From the NCBI RefSeq assembly GCF_900106015.1, contig NZ_LT629797.1, positions 4,588,001 to 4,652,000 of the forward strand: a DNA stretch of 64,000 bases, read 5' to 3'. Shown in pieces: positions 17,447 through 27,419 of the stretch (positions are counted from its first letter, which is position 1; the number at the start of each line of letters is the position of its first letter). The notes beneath the pieces are model-generated. The model saw only the letters and a list, made by a program, of their open reading frames with translations. It made no database searches and had not been told where the DNA came from. Position numbers and translations under genes: made by a program. This DNA comes from Pseudomonas sihuiensis. GTDB lineage: Bacteria; Pseudomonadota; Gammaproteobacteria; Pseudomonadales; Pseudomonadaceae.

Positions 17447-18868
17447 TCATTCGTCCGCTGAAACCTCGATATTACGCCCGCTACGGCCATCTTTCGTGTC
17501 CAGTTGCAGGAAGATCGCCGCTGCCAGCATCGACAGCAGGCCAACGCACAGGTAGGTCGCCTGGAACGCCTCCAGCACATGGCCGTTGTCGCCCAGCTCG
17601 CGGCTGAAACCGCTGAGCAGCGCCGCCGCCGATGCAACGCCAAGGCCCATCGCCAGCTGTACCACCACCGACAGTAGGCTGTTGCCGCTGCTGGCGTCGC
17701 GGTTGTCCAGGTCGATCAGCGTTACCGTGTTCATCGCGGTGAACTGCAGCGAGTTGCAGGCGCCGATCAGGCTCAGCTGGATGATCAGCTGCAAGGTCGA
17801 GGTTTGTGCGTCGACCAGGGCCAGGCTGGCGATCAGGGCGCCGAGCAGCAGGGTGTTGCTGGTGAGGATGTTGCGGTAGCCGAGGCGCTCGATCAGCGGC
17901 CTGGCCAGGGGTTTGGCTGCCATGGCCGCCAGTGCCAGCGGAATCAGGCTCATGCCGGCCTGGGCCGGCGAATAGCCCATCGCCAGTTGCAGCAGCAGCG
18001 GCGTGAGGAAAGGTAGCGCGCCGCTGCCGAGGCGGGCGAACAGGTTACCGATGATGCCCACGGCGAAACTGCGGGTGTGGAACAGCTTGGGTGCGAACAA
18101 TGGCTGCTCGATGCGCCCGGCGCGTAGCCAGTAGGCGGCCAGGCAGGCCATGCCGCCGAGCAACAGCAGCACCACGCGCATGGTCGGCAGGTGCAGTTCG
18201 CCGAGCCCTTCCAGGGCTACGGTGATCAGCAGCATGGCGGCGCCGAACAGCAGAAAGCCGACGGTATCGAAGCGGCTGCGCTCAGGGCCGCGCAGGTCGG
18301 GCATATGGCGCAATGCTGCCCAGCAGCCGAGTAGTCCCACTGGCAGGTTGATCAGGAAGATCCAGTGCCAGCTGGCCACTTCCACCAACCAGCCACCGAG
18401 GCTCGGGCCGATCAGCGGGCCGAGCAGGCCGGGCAGGGTGATGAAGCTCATGATCCGTACCAGCTCCGAGCGCGGATAGGCGCGCAGCACCACCAGTCGC
18501 CCGACCGGCATCATCAGCGCGCCGCCCAGGCCCTGGATGACCCGTGCGCCGATCAGCATGCTCAGCGACTCCGACAGTGCGCAGAGCAGCGAGCCGAGGC
18601 TGAACAGGGCGATGGCGCCGAAGAAGATGCGCCGCGTGCCGAAGCGGTCGGCGATCCAGCCCGATGCCGGGATCAGCAGGGCCACGGTAAGCATGTAGGC
18701 GATCACCACCGACTGCATGCGCAATGGATTTTCGCCGAGGTCGGCGGCCATGGCCGGTAATGCGGTGTTGAGGATGGTGCCATCCAGCGTCTGCATGAAG
18801 AAGGCGATGGCGACTATCCAGGGCAGCAGGCGGGCGGTTCTGGGGTCGAGCAGGGTGGGGTTGGTCAT
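17447..18868 (-). CDS. mdtD: MFS multidrug efflux transporter, MdtD type
   Basis: The 473-residue, 14-helix major-facilitator protein matches the DHA2 (EmrB/QacA) group and the length of E. coli MdtD (471). Motif A is RFGTRR after helix 2, and motif C-like GLLGPLIGPSLGGWL lies in helix 5; the opening FFMQTLDGTILNTALPAMA is typical. I chose ATG 18868 (MTNPTLLD); the reading frame stays open another 190 codons upstream, but that part is non-conserved and overlaps the divergent torT promoter region. The gene precedes dbpA with a 49-base gap. Confidence 0.9.
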   Translation of the reverse strand: MTNPTLLDPRTARLLPWIVAIAFFMQTLDGTILNTALPAMAADLGENPLRMQSVVIAYMLTVALLIPASGWIADRFGTRRIFFGAIALFSLGSLLCALSESLSMLIGARVIQGLGGALMMPVGRLVVLRAYPRSELVRIMSFITLPGLLGPLIGPSLGGWLVEVASWHWIFLINLPVGLLGCWAALRHMPDLRGPERSRFDTVGFLLFGAAMLLITVALEGLGELHLPTMRVVLLLLGGMACLAAYWLRAGRIEQPLFAPKLFHTRSFAVGIIGNLFARLGSGALPFLTPLLLQLAMGYSPAQAGMSLIPLALAAMAAKPLARPLIERLGYRNILTSNTLLLGALIASLALVDAQTSTLQLIIQLSLIGACNSLQFTAMNTVTLIDLDNRDASSGNSLLSVVVQLAMGLGVASAAALLSGFSRELGDNGHVLEAFQATYLCVGLLSMLAAAIFLQLDTKDGRSGRNIEVSADE

Positions 18869-19012
18869 GCTGTTCTCATAGTCTGTGCGCTCCACTCTAG
18901 GCCGCCGATCGAGCCCGGGCAACTGCGGGTTGCCAACGTGTAAGCAGGTGTCCGAGGTGGTGCTACGCTGGGGTGACTGGCACATCGCCCCGCAAGGGCT
19001 AAGGACGGCGTC

Positions 19013-20032
19013 ATGCGCTGGTTGACTCTGTGGCTTTCGCTGGCTTGCCAGTCGCTGCTGGCGGCCGAGTGGTTTCCTTATCCGGTACGTGCCGATGGCC
19101 GCATGCTGGATTACCGGCCTTTGCCAGCGGCCAGCCAGCCCTGGCGTATCTGTGCGCTGCTGCCCCATGGCAAGGATCGCTACTGGTGGGGCGTGGCCTG
19201 GGGGCTGGATCAGGAAGCCAGACGTCTTGGCGTGCGCCTGGGGATCTACGAAGCCGGTGGCTACGAGCATGCCGATGTGCAAGTGGAGCAGTTCGGGCAT
19301 TGTGTAGCCGAGGGCGCCGATGCCTTCGTCGTGGCCAGTATCAACACCTATGACCTGTGCAGCGCAGCAGAAGTGCAGATCAAGGCCGGTCGGCCGGTCA
19401 TCGATCTGGTCAATCGCCTGGAATGCCCGGGGCTCAGCGCGCATTCGCGGGTCGACTTCGCCGACATGACGAGTGCCACGCTCAAGTATCTGGTACGTGT
19501 CAGTGAAGGGCGGCCGATTCAGGTCGGCTGGCTACCCGGCCCGGCCGATGCTGGCTGGGTGCAGGATGCCGAGCGCGGCCTGCGTGATGCCTTGCCTGGC
19601 ACCAGGGTGACCCTGGCCCATGGTGGTTATGCCCCAGTGGATCGCAGTAGTCAGGCGCAGTTGACGCGGGAGCTGCTCAAGCAGCATCCACGTCTCGATT
19701 ATCTGATCGCCAATGCCGAAGCCGCGGCCTTCGCCGCGCAGTTGGTGCGCAATATCGGTTCTGAGACGCAGGTGTTGTCGTTCTATGCCACCGAGCGGGT
19801 GCTGGAGCAGATTCGCGAGGGGCAGGTACTGGCTGCACCCACCGACTCACCGGTGATTCAGGCGCGCATCGCCCTGGACCTGGCCGTTCGTGGCCTGCAG
19901 GGCGAAAAGCTGCCGCAACTGGTGAGCCCGCAGATCGAAATGCTCGACGCCGACTCACTGGATCGTTTCGACCTCGGCCGGCTGATGCCGCCCGAGGGCC
20001 ACTGGATGATCCGCCAGGAATTACCCGACTAA
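19013..20032 (+). CDS. torT: TorT-like periplasmic binding protein
   Basis: The 339-residue protein has a short signal peptide ([17 protein letters not shown]) and a type I periplasmic binding fold. The sequence [26 protein letters not shown] followed by [12 protein letters not shown] and [10 protein letters not shown] is typical of TorT, which binds trimethylamine N-oxide and activates the sensor kinase TorS. No torS, torR or torA gene lies nearby, so the partner is either elsewhere or different. AAGGA precedes ATG 19013. Its 3' end overlaps the convergent betA gene by 12 bases. Confidence 0.85.
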   Translation: MRWLTLWLSLACQSLLAAEWFPYPVRADGRMLDYRPLPAASQPWRICALLPHGKDRYWWGVAWGLDQEARRLGVRLGIYEAGGYEHADVQVEQFGHCVAEGADAFVVASINTYDLCSAAEVQIKAGRPVIDLVNRLECPGLSAHSRVDFADMTSATLKYLVRVSEGRPIQVGWLPGPADAGWVQDAERGLRDALPGTRVTLAHGGYAPVDRSSQAQLTRELLKQHPRLDYLIANAEAAAFAAQLVRNIGSETQVLSFYATERVLEQIREGQVLAAPTDSPVIQARIALDLAVRGLQGEKLPQLVSPQIEMLDADSLDRFDLGRLMPPEGHWMIRQELPD

Positions 20033-21727
20033 CCTGTCTTGCTGGCTGCGCAGCGGCGTACCACGCACCGGGCGTTCGCCCGCGACGAAATAGGGCGCAT
20101 TGCTGCGCGGCAATGGCTGGCGCCCGCGAATCCGATCCGCGATCTTCTCGGCGATCATGATGGTGGTGGCGTTGAGGTTGCCGGTGATGATCTCCGGCAT
20201 GATCGACGCATCCACTACGCGCAAGCCCTGCAGGCCGTGCACGCGGCCCTGACCATCGACCACCGCCATGTCGTCCTCGCCCATCTTGCACGAGCAGGAC
20301 GGGTGGAAAGCCGTTTCCGCATGCTCGCGAATGAAGGCATCCAGCTCGGCGTCGCTCTGCACATGCTCGCCAGGACTGATTTCACGCCCACGGTAAGGAT
20401 CGAGTGCCGGCTGCGCCATGATCTCGCGGGTCAGGCGTATGCCGTCGCGGAATTCCTGCCAGTCCTGATCGGCGCTCATGTAGTTGAAGAGGATGCTCGG
20501 GTGCTGGCGCGGGTCTTTCGACTTGAGCTGGATACGCCCGCGGCTGGGCGAGCGCATCGAGCCGACGTGAGCCTGGAAGCCATGCTCGTTGACCGCGTTG
20601 CTGCCGTTGTAGTTGATCGCCACCGGCAGGAAGTGGAACTGGATATTGGGCCAGGCGAACTCCGGGCGCGTGCGGATGAAACCGCCGGCCTCGAACTGGT
20701 TGCTGGCGCCGATACCGTTGCCGGCGAACAGCCATTGCGCGCCGATGCCGGGCTGGTTGAGCAGCTTGAGTGCCGGGTACAGCGACACTGGCTGGGTGCA
20801 GGCGTACTGCAGGTACATCTCCAGGTGGTCCTGCAGGTTCTGGCCGACGCCAGGCAGTTCGTGTACCAGCGCGATGTCCAGCTCGCGCAGCAGCGCGGCG
20901 GGGCCGACGCCGGAGCGCTGCAGGATCTGCGGCGAGGCGATGGCGCCGGCGCATAGCAGCACTTCGCGGCGAGCACGGGCTTCGGTGGCATCGTTGGCGT
21001 TGCCGATCAGGTAGCTGACGCCACTGGCGCGCTTGCCATCGAAGAGGATGCGGTCGGTGGTGGCGTGGGTGATGATGGTCAGGTTCGGCCGTGCCCGTGC
21101 CTGGTCCAGATAGCCACGCGCGGTGCTGGCGCGGCGGCCTTCCGGGGTCACGGTGCGGTCCATCGGGCCGAAGCCTTCCTGCTGATAGCCGTTGAGATCA
21201 TCGGTGCGCGGATAGCCGGCCTGCACGCCGGCCTCGACCATGGCGTGGAACAACGGGTTGTTACCGGCCTTGGGCGTGGTCACACTGACCGGGCCGTCAC
21301 CGCCGTGGTAATCGTTGGGGCCGATGTCGCGGCTTTCCGCCTTGCGGAAATAGGGCAGGCAGTCGTGGTAGGTCCAGTCCTCCAGGCCCTTGGCCTTGGC
21401 CCAGTTGTCGAAGTCCAGGGCGTTGCCGCGGATGTAGCACATGCCGTTGATCAGGGATGAGCCGCCCAGGCCCTTGCCGCGTCCGCATTCCATGCGGCGG
21501 TTGTTCATGTACGGCTCGGGGTCGGTCTCGTAGGCCCAGTTGTAGCGCCGGCCCTGCAGCGGGAAGGCCAGGGCGGCAGGCATTTGGGTACGAAAGTCGA
21601 GGCGGTAGTCGGGGCCGCCGGCTTCCAGCAGCAGTACGCTGACGTCTGCGTCTTCGGTCAGCCGGGTGGCCAGGACGTTACCGGCCGAACCGGCGCCGAT
21701 GATGATGTAGTCGAATTCCTGGGTCAT
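20021..21727 (-). CDS. betA: Choline dehydrogenase
   Basis: BetA oxidises choline to betaine aldehyde, a membrane-associated FAD enzyme feeding electrons to the respiratory chain. The 568-residue protein has the FAD loop [15 protein letters not shown], the GMC signatures [14 protein letters not shown] and [16 protein letters not shown], and the catalytic His in [13 protein letters not shown] 21727 follows a strong AGGAGGAG. It is the last gene of betI-betB-betA. A repeat-rich 163-base gap separates it from betB. Confidence 0.97.
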   Translation of the reverse strand: MTQEFDYIIIGAGSAGNVLATRLTEDADVSVLLLEAGGPDYRLDFRTQMPAALAFPLQGRRYNWAYETDPEPYMNNRRMECGRGKGLGGSSLINGMCYIRGNALDFDNWAKAKGLEDWTYHDCLPYFRKAESRDIGPNDYHGGDGPVSVTTPKAGNNPLFHAMVEAGVQAGYPRTDDLNGYQQEGFGPMDRTVTPEGRRASTARGYLDQARARPNLTIITHATTDRILFDGKRASGVSYLIGNANDATEARARREVLLCAGAIASPQILQRSGVGPAALLRELDIALVHELPGVGQNLQDHLEMYLQYACTQPVSLYPALKLLNQPGIGAQWLFAGNGIGASNQFEAGGFIRTRPEFAWPNIQFHFLPVAINYNGSNAVNEHGFQAHVGSMRSPSRGRIQLKSKDPRQHPSILFNYMSADQDWQEFRDGIRLTREIMAQPALDPYRGREISPGEHVQSDAELDAFIREHAETAFHPSCSCKMGEDDMAVVDGQGRVHGLQGLRVVDASIMPEIITGNLNATTIMIAEKIADRIRGRQPLPRSNAPYFVAGERPVRGTPLRSQQDRLVG

Positions 21728-21775
21728 GGCTCCTCCTGTTGCCCGGCTGTGATCCGGGAAAACGCGGTGACTGTT

Positions 21776-21796
21776 CCCGGATTGCATCCGGGTTAC
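21776..21796. repeat. REP-like palindrome (CCCGGAT-GCATCCGGG type)
   Basis: CCCGGATTGCATCCGGG followed by TTAC is one copy of a repeat family that also occurs at 33623-33679, 41117-41141, 42127-42175 and 44381-44437. It lies between betB and betA and could form a hairpin in their shared transcript. Confidence 0.75.
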
Positions 21797-21855
21797 GGGG
21801 CGGTGATTCAATTCGTGGGCGGGCCGGGCGGCGAACCGCTTTAGCCGCGAAATGG

Positions 21856-21879
21856 GTCGCGGCTGAAGCCCCTCCCACA
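21856..21879. repeat. Extragenic repeat related to the one at 44355-44379
   Basis: This 24-base element (GTCGCGGCTGAAGCCCC followed by TCCCACA) is the reverse complement, with one change, of the sequence GTGGGAGGGGCTTTAGCC-GCGAC before cdhA. It lies just downstream of the betB stop codon. Confidence 0.6.
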
Positions 21880-21890
21880 GACACCGGTGC

Positions 21891-23363
<1,473 letters not shown>

Positions 23364-23417
23364 GGGCTGTCCTCTGCACTTGGCAATCTGCTTGGAGAAC
23401 AGCCTATTTTATTTAAA

Positions 23418-23433
23418 TTGAACGATCAATCAA
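23418..23433. promoter_or_regulatory. betO: Candidate BetI operator upstream of betB
   Basis: TTGAACGATCAATCAA has the TTGA-N8-TCAA layout also seen before betI (24323-24338) and before gbdR (31097-31112). It lies in an AT-rich stretch, a likely promoter, 55 bases upstream of the betB start. Confidence 0.65.
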
Positions 23434-23620
23434 TAAAAACGACCCGGCGTGACCAAAAGCGACATGGCGGGCGCCACTTGTCCTTGGCGTCGCTTCGGCT
23501 GTGTGCAATTTCCGTTCGGGACGTTTGGGGATGCGGGGGAGGCCGGTGCGCACGGCCAAGGTGGCCCCGCGACACCCTACGAGACGTTGCCCGCAGCCCG
23601 TAGATTGGCCCGGGTGGGCT

Positions 23621-23642
23621 GTAGGGTGGGCTTCAGCCCACC
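23621..23642. repeat. Palindromic repeat (GTAGGGTGGGCTTCAGCCCACC)
   Basis: This 22-base element has GGTGGGCT and AGCCCACC arms. Near-identical copies lie at 32406-32427 and, inverted, at 32468-32489. It sits in the 3' region of betI and may form a hairpin. Confidence 0.7.
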
Positions 23643-23687
23643 AAACTCAAAAATGAACCGCCGCCCCCGATGCGCCTTCGCGACAGG

Positions 23688-24278
23688 CTAGCGGGCTTTG
23701 TTCAACTGCAGGTCGAGGTAGTCGTAGGCGATGCGGCGTGCCTGTTCGGTGTCGAAGGCTTCGCCGGACAGTGCGCCGCGCAGCCACAGGCCGTCGATCA
23801 GCGAGGCCAGGCCGCGGGCGGCGAAGCGTGCCTGATCTTGCGGTAGCACGCGATGGAACTGGCCGCACAGGTTGGAATAGAGACGGTGGTCGTTGACCCG
23901 CTGCAGGCGGCGCAGGGCAGGCTGGTGCATGCTGCTGGCCCAGAACGCCAGCCAGGTCTTCATCGCTGGACCGCTGACCTGGCTGTCGTCGAAGTTGCCG
24001 TCGATCATCGCCTTCAGATGGGCACGCGGGCTGTCCTCGCGCAGTGCGCGACGGCGTGCGCCCACCGCATCGCTGAGCGCCTGCATCAGGTGACGCATGG
24101 TGGCTTCGAGCAGGCCGTTCTTGTCGTTGAAGTAGTGGCTGATGATGCCATTGGAGACCCCGGCCAGGCGGGCGATATAGGCGATGCTGGCATCGGCCAT
24201 ACCAACCTGGTCGACGGCTTCCAGGGTGGCGGCAATCAACTGCGAACGACGAATGGGCTGCATGCCGACCTTGGGCAT
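23688..24278 (-). CDS. betI: Choline-responsive transcriptional repressor BetI
   Basis: The 196-residue TetR-family repressor of the bet genes opens [18 protein letters not shown], nearly identical to characterised BetI proteins. Its helix-turn-helix ends [19 protein letters not shown]. The C-terminal domain binds choline, which releases BetI from DNA. It is the first gene of betI-betB-betA. A near-perfect operator lies 45-60 bases upstream, consistent with autoregulation. Confidence 0.97.
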   Translation of the reverse strand: MPKVGMQPIRRSQLIAATLEAVDQVGMADASIAYIARLAGVSNGIISHYFNDKNGLLEATMRHLMQALSDAVGARRRALREDSPRAHLKAMIDGNFDDSQVSGPAMKTWLAFWASSMHQPALRRLQRVNDHRLYSNLCGQFHRVLPQDQARFAARGLASLIDGLWLRGALSGEAFDTEQARRIAYDYLDLQLNKAR

Positions 24279-24322
24279 GGGTGTCTCCAGCGGGGGAAGT
24301 TGGGCCGGAGTCTAGGCGGATT

Positions 24323-24342
24323 TTGATCGTTCGATCAATCAA
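24323..24342. promoter_or_regulatory. betO: Candidate BetI operator upstream of betI
   Basis: TTGATCG and CGATCAA are perfect reverse complements separated by TT (24323-24338), and a further TCAA repeat extends to 24342. The location 45 bases before the betI ATG fits autorepression. Confidence 0.75.
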
Positions 24343-24460
24343 CCGAGGTGGGAGAGTGGGGGGCGTGGCGTCGATTCCGCAGGGCGTCGCGGGGCCACCT
24401 TGGCCATGCGCACCGCCTTATCCTCGGTAACCGTGGCGCGCACGTGGCCTCGCAAAACGA

Positions 24461-24485
24461 CGAAGCGGGCCAGAGGCCCGCTTCG
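24461..24485 (-). terminator. Rho-independent terminator of the OpuAC-type binding protein gene
   Basis: CGAAGCGGGCC and GGCCCGCTTCG form a perfect 11-bp stem with a 3-base loop 21 bases after the stop of the minus-strand gene ending at 24507. On that strand it is followed by TCGTTTTGC. It closes the transporter cluster before the betI control region. Confidence 0.85.
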
Positions 24486-24506
24486 ATGGCGTGCAGCGAG
24501 TGCGGC

Positions 24507-25358
24507 TTACTTCAGCCAGCTTTCCACGCGCTCCGGGTTGGCAGCGATCCAGTCCTTGGCGGCCTGGTCCGGCTTGGCGCCTTCGCGGATGGCCAGCATC
24601 ACCGCGCCGACTTCTTCACCGCTCCAGGAAATCTTGCTGAGGAAGGCGGCAGCGTCGGCGGCCTTGCCCTTCAGCTCAGGATTGGCCACGGTGTCTACAC
24701 GCTCGTCGTCGCCGAAGACTTTCTTCGGATCTTCGAGGAAGCGCAGTTTCCACTTGGCGAACATCCAGTGCGGAATCCAGCCGGTGACCACGATCGGCTT
24801 CTGCGCTTTCTCGGCGCGGGTCAGGGCGGTGGCCATGGCCGGGCCCGAGCTCGGCATCAGCTTGATGCTGGCCAGGTTGTATTCCTTGATGGCGTCTTCG
24901 GTGCGGCGCATTACGCCGGCACCGGCGTCGATGCCGGTGATCTTGCCGTCGAAGTCCTTGGCGTATTTCTCCAGATCCTCGATGGTCTTGGCTTCGACGT
25001 AGTCCGGCACGATCAGGCCGATCTTGGCGCCGGAGTAGTTGGTACCGAGGATTTCCACCTTGTCCTTGAGCTTCTCGAAGTACTCGCCATGAGTGGCCGG
25101 CAGCCAGGCGGAGAGGGTGGCATCGAGGTCGCCACGGGCCACGCCTTGCCACATGATGGCGGGTTCGACCGGCTTCAGTTCGACCGTGTAGCCGAGTTTG
25201 CTTTGCAGGATTTCACCGGCGACATGGGTGACGGCGACGCTGTCGTCCCAGCCGTTGACGTAGCCGATCTTCAGGGTAGGTTTGTCGGCGGCCAGGGCGC
25301 TGCCCATGCCGATGGCCAGGGCGGCAGCGCCGAGGCAGAGGTGTTTGAAAACGCGCAT
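24507..25358 (-). CDS. Glycine betaine-type ABC transporter solute-binding protein (OpuAC family)
   Basis: The 283-residue protein has a signal peptide ending GSALA/ADK and an OpuAC fold. Aromatic residues placed like a quaternary-ammonium cage appear in NGWDDS, SAWLPATH and GWIPHWMF, and this last motif is characteristic of glycine betaine binders, unlike the GWxPHPMN of the choline-type proteins nearby. It lies last in the cbcV-cbcW-cbcX direction, 208 bases after cbcX, and ends in a strong terminator. It may feed substrate to the CbcVW core or to a transporter elsewhere. The preferred ligand is inferred, not shown. Confidence 0.88.
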   Translation of the reverse strand: MRVFKHLCLGAAALAIGMGSALAADKPTLKIGYVNGWDDSVAVTHVAGEILQSKLGYTVELKPVEPAIMWQGVARGDLDATLSAWLPATHGEYFEKLKDKVEILGTNYSGAKIGLIVPDYVEAKTIEDLEKYAKDFDGKITGIDAGAGVMRRTEDAIKEYNLASIKLMPSSGPAMATALTRAEKAQKPIVVTGWIPHWMFAKWKLRFLEDPKKVFGDDERVDTVANPELKGKAADAAAFLSKISWSGEEVGAVMLAIREGAKPDQAAKDWIAANPERVESWLK

Positions 25359-25522
25359 ATTTGTTGTGCTCCATCAGTGAGTGGCAGTTGCAAGATCGTT
25401 GACTGGCTCGTTCTCATTGCGGGCCTTGCGAATCCGTGTTGCGCAGCAGATTGCCGGTTCGCGGGCAAAGCCTCCCCGTCACGGCCAGAAAGCAGCCGCT
25501 AGTGGTTTACGAGGAGGTTTCC

Positions 25523-25548
25523 GGGCTCGAACCCTGAGGTTCGAGCCC
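25523..25548. promoter_or_regulatory. Stem-loop between two binding-protein genes
   Basis: GGGCTCGAACC and GGTTCGAGCCC form an 11-bp stem with a 4-base loop 19 bases after the cbcX stop. No T-run follows on the transcribed (minus) strand, so it is more likely an mRNA-stabilising or attenuating hairpin than a full terminator. Confidence 0.6.
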
Positions 25549-25566
25549 GAATCGGGTCGCGGCCTG

Positions 25567-26511
25567 TTACAGCCCGACGTGTTTCTTCACGGCGGCAACG
25601 CCGTCCTGACCGTCAAAGGTGGTCACGCCGCTCAGCCACTGGTCGAGGATCGCCGGGTTGGCCTTGATCCACTCCTTGGCGACGTTCTGCGGGTTTTCCT
25701 TCTCCAGCACCTTTTCCATCAGCTGGCTTTCGATATCGACGGTGAACTGCAGGTTGTTCAGCAGCTTGCCGACGTTGGCGCAGCGCGCCTCGTAATCCGG
25801 CGGTACCACGGTGTAGACCTTGGCCGCACCGTAGTCAGGGCCGAACACGTCGTCACCACCGGACAGGTAGGTGATGTCGTGCTGAGTATTCATCGGGTGC
25901 GGCGCCCAGCCGAGGAAAACCACCGGCTCTTTCTTCTTGATTGCCCGCGATACCTGCACCAGCATGCCGGCTTCGCTGGACTCGACCATGCGGAAGCCGC
26001 CGAGGTCGAACTGGTTGTTCTTGATCATGCCGTCGATCAGCAGGTTGCCATCGTTACCCGGCTCGATGCCGTAGATCTTGCCGCCCAGCTGATCCTTGAA
26101 CTTGGCGATGTCCTGGAAGCTCTTCAGGCCGGCTTCGGCCGCGTAGGTCGGCACGGCCAGGGTGTACTTGGCACCCTCGAGGTTGGCCTTGGGCAGTACC
26201 TTGACGCCATCGTCCTTGAGGAATGGCTCGATCACCGCGTCCATCGACGGCGCCCAATAGCCGAGGAACACATCGACCTGGCCGCTCTTCACGCCGGTGA
26301 AGGCGATGGGTACCGAGGCCATGATCTTGCGCGGCTGGTAGCCCAGACCTTCAACCAGGGTCATGGCCACACCCGTGGTGGCGGCGATGTCGGCCCAGCC
26401 AATCTCGGCGAAACGCACCTGCTTGCAGCTCGCCGGCTCCGCGGCCATGGCGCCCTGCATCAGTGCGCAGGACAGCAGGCCGATGGCGGCAGTGGTCTTG
26501 ATCATTTTCAT
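25567..26511 (-). CDS. cbcX: Choline ABC transporter solute-binding protein CbcX
   Basis: The 314-residue periplasmic protein belongs to the ChoX family. A signal peptide ends GAMA/AE. Residues that would form the choline cage are present at W39 (EIGWAD), W86 (LGYWAP), Y116 (AKYTLAV) and W202 (LGWAPHPMN); their spacing closely matches the cage of Sinorhizobium ChoX (W43, W90, Y119, W205, from memory). It delivers substrate to CbcW and CbcV, encoded just upstream with a 29-base gap. P. aeruginosa CbcX has the same neighbours. Confidence 0.93.
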   Translation of the reverse strand: MKMIKTTAAIGLLSCALMQGAMAAEPASCKQVRFAEIGWADIAATTGVAMTLVEGLGYQPRKIMASVPIAFTGVKSGQVDVFLGYWAPSMDAVIEPFLKDDGVKVLPKANLEGAKYTLAVPTYAAEAGLKSFQDIAKFKDQLGGKIYGIEPGNDGNLLIDGMIKNNQFDLGGFRMVESSEAGMLVQVSRAIKKKEPVVFLGWAPHPMNTQHDITYLSGGDDVFGPDYGAAKVYTVVPPDYEARCANVGKLLNNLQFTVDIESQLMEKVLEKENPQNVAKEWIKANPAILDQWLSGVTTFDGQDGVAAVKKHVGL

Positions 26512-26540
26512 CTGCGGTTCCCTGTGAAGTGAAAAAATGT

Positions 26541-27419
26541 TTACTGGCGCTGCAGCTTGCCGCTGAACCAGGCAAAGATGCCGCCGCGGGCGGTCTGCTT
26601 GGTGCCGAAGCTTTCAGTGATGCGGTCGAGAATGATCGCCAGCAGCACCACGGCCATGCCGCTTTCGAAGCCTAGCCCGATGTCCAGGCGCTGGATACTC
26701 GCCAGTACATCGTTACCCAGGCCACCGGCGCCGACCATCGAGGCGATGATCACCATCGACAGGGCCATCATGATGGTCTGGTTGACCCCGGCCATGATCG
26801 ACGGCATGGCGTTGGGCAGTTGTACCTTGAACAGCAGCTGGCGGCTGGTGCAGCCGAAGGACTGGCCGGCCTCGACGATTTCCTTGTTCACCTGGCGAAT
26901 GCCCAGGCTGGTCAGGCGCACCGCCGGCGGCATGGCGAAGATCACCGTGGCGATGATGCCGGGCACGCGGCCAAGGCCGAAGAGCATGGCCGCCGGAATC
27001 AGGTAGACGAACGCCGGCATGGTCTGCATGAAGTCGAGGATCGGCCGGATGATGGTCGCCACGCGCTCGCTCTTGGCGGCCCAGATGCCCAGCGGGATGC
27101 CCAGCAGCAGGCTGATCAACGTCGAGGAGAAGGTCAGGCCGAGGGTGACCACGGTCTGTTCCCAGAACCCGGTCATGACGATCAGGATGAACGCCACGGC
27201 GGTGAATACCGCGAAGCGTGCGCCGATGCGCCACAGACCGAGGGCGACGAAGATGGCGATCAGCAGCCAGGCCGGCGGCAGCATGAGCAAGGCTTCGATG
27301 CCTTCGGAGAAACCGCTGACCAGTTTGCCGATGCTGTCGAAGGCGCCGCTGTAGTTGTCCAGCAGGTGCTGGACGACGTCGTTGACCCAGCTACCCAGGT
27401 CGAGTTTCTTGTCACTCAT
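26541..27419 (-). CDS. cbcW: Choline/betaine ABC transporter permease CbcW
   Basis: The 292-residue inner-membrane permease has about six helices after a hydrophilic N-terminus and the ABC-coupling EAA loop (EIVEAGQSFGCTSRQLLFKVQLPNA, with the conserved EAxxxFG...LPxA pattern). It is closest to the ProW/OpuAB type. Its start lies inside the end of cbcV (8-base overlap), so ATPase and permease are translated together, and cbcX follows. Confidence 0.94.
   Translation of the reverse strand: MSDKKLDLGSWVNDVVQHLLDNYSGAFDSIGKLVSGFSEGIEALLMLPPAWLLIAIFVALGLWRIGARFAVFTAVAFILIVMTGFWEQTVVTLGLTFSSTLISLLLGIPLGIWAAKSERVATIIRPILDFMQTMPAFVYLIPAAMLFGLGRVPGIIATVIFAMPPAVRLTSLGIRQVNKEIVEAGQSFGCTSRQLLFKVQLPNAMPSIMAGVNQTIMMALSMVIIASMVGAGGLGNDVLASIQRLDIGLGFESGMAVVLLAIILDRITESFGTKQTARGGIFAWFSGKLQRQ

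Larger units (their letters stand above)
23364..23687. other. betI-betB intergenic region
   Basis: This 324-base gap holds an AT-rich stretch next to betB with a BetI-like operator (23418-23433) and a palindromic repeat near its other end (23621-23642). I see no convincing gene; short open frames there lack family features. Confidence 0.6.

Noticed and set aside
16243..17607. 454-codon open frame on the plus strand
   Set aside because: It mirrors dbpA and shows low-complexity, motif-free sequence.
17447..19444. 665-codon form of the MFS transporter
   Set aside because: The first 190 codons are not transporter-like and overlap the torT control region. The family start at 18868 gives the expected length.
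23621..23642. Possible rho-independent terminator after betI
   Set aside because: The element is a dispersed repeat without a T-run on the transcribed strand, so I list it as a repeat only.
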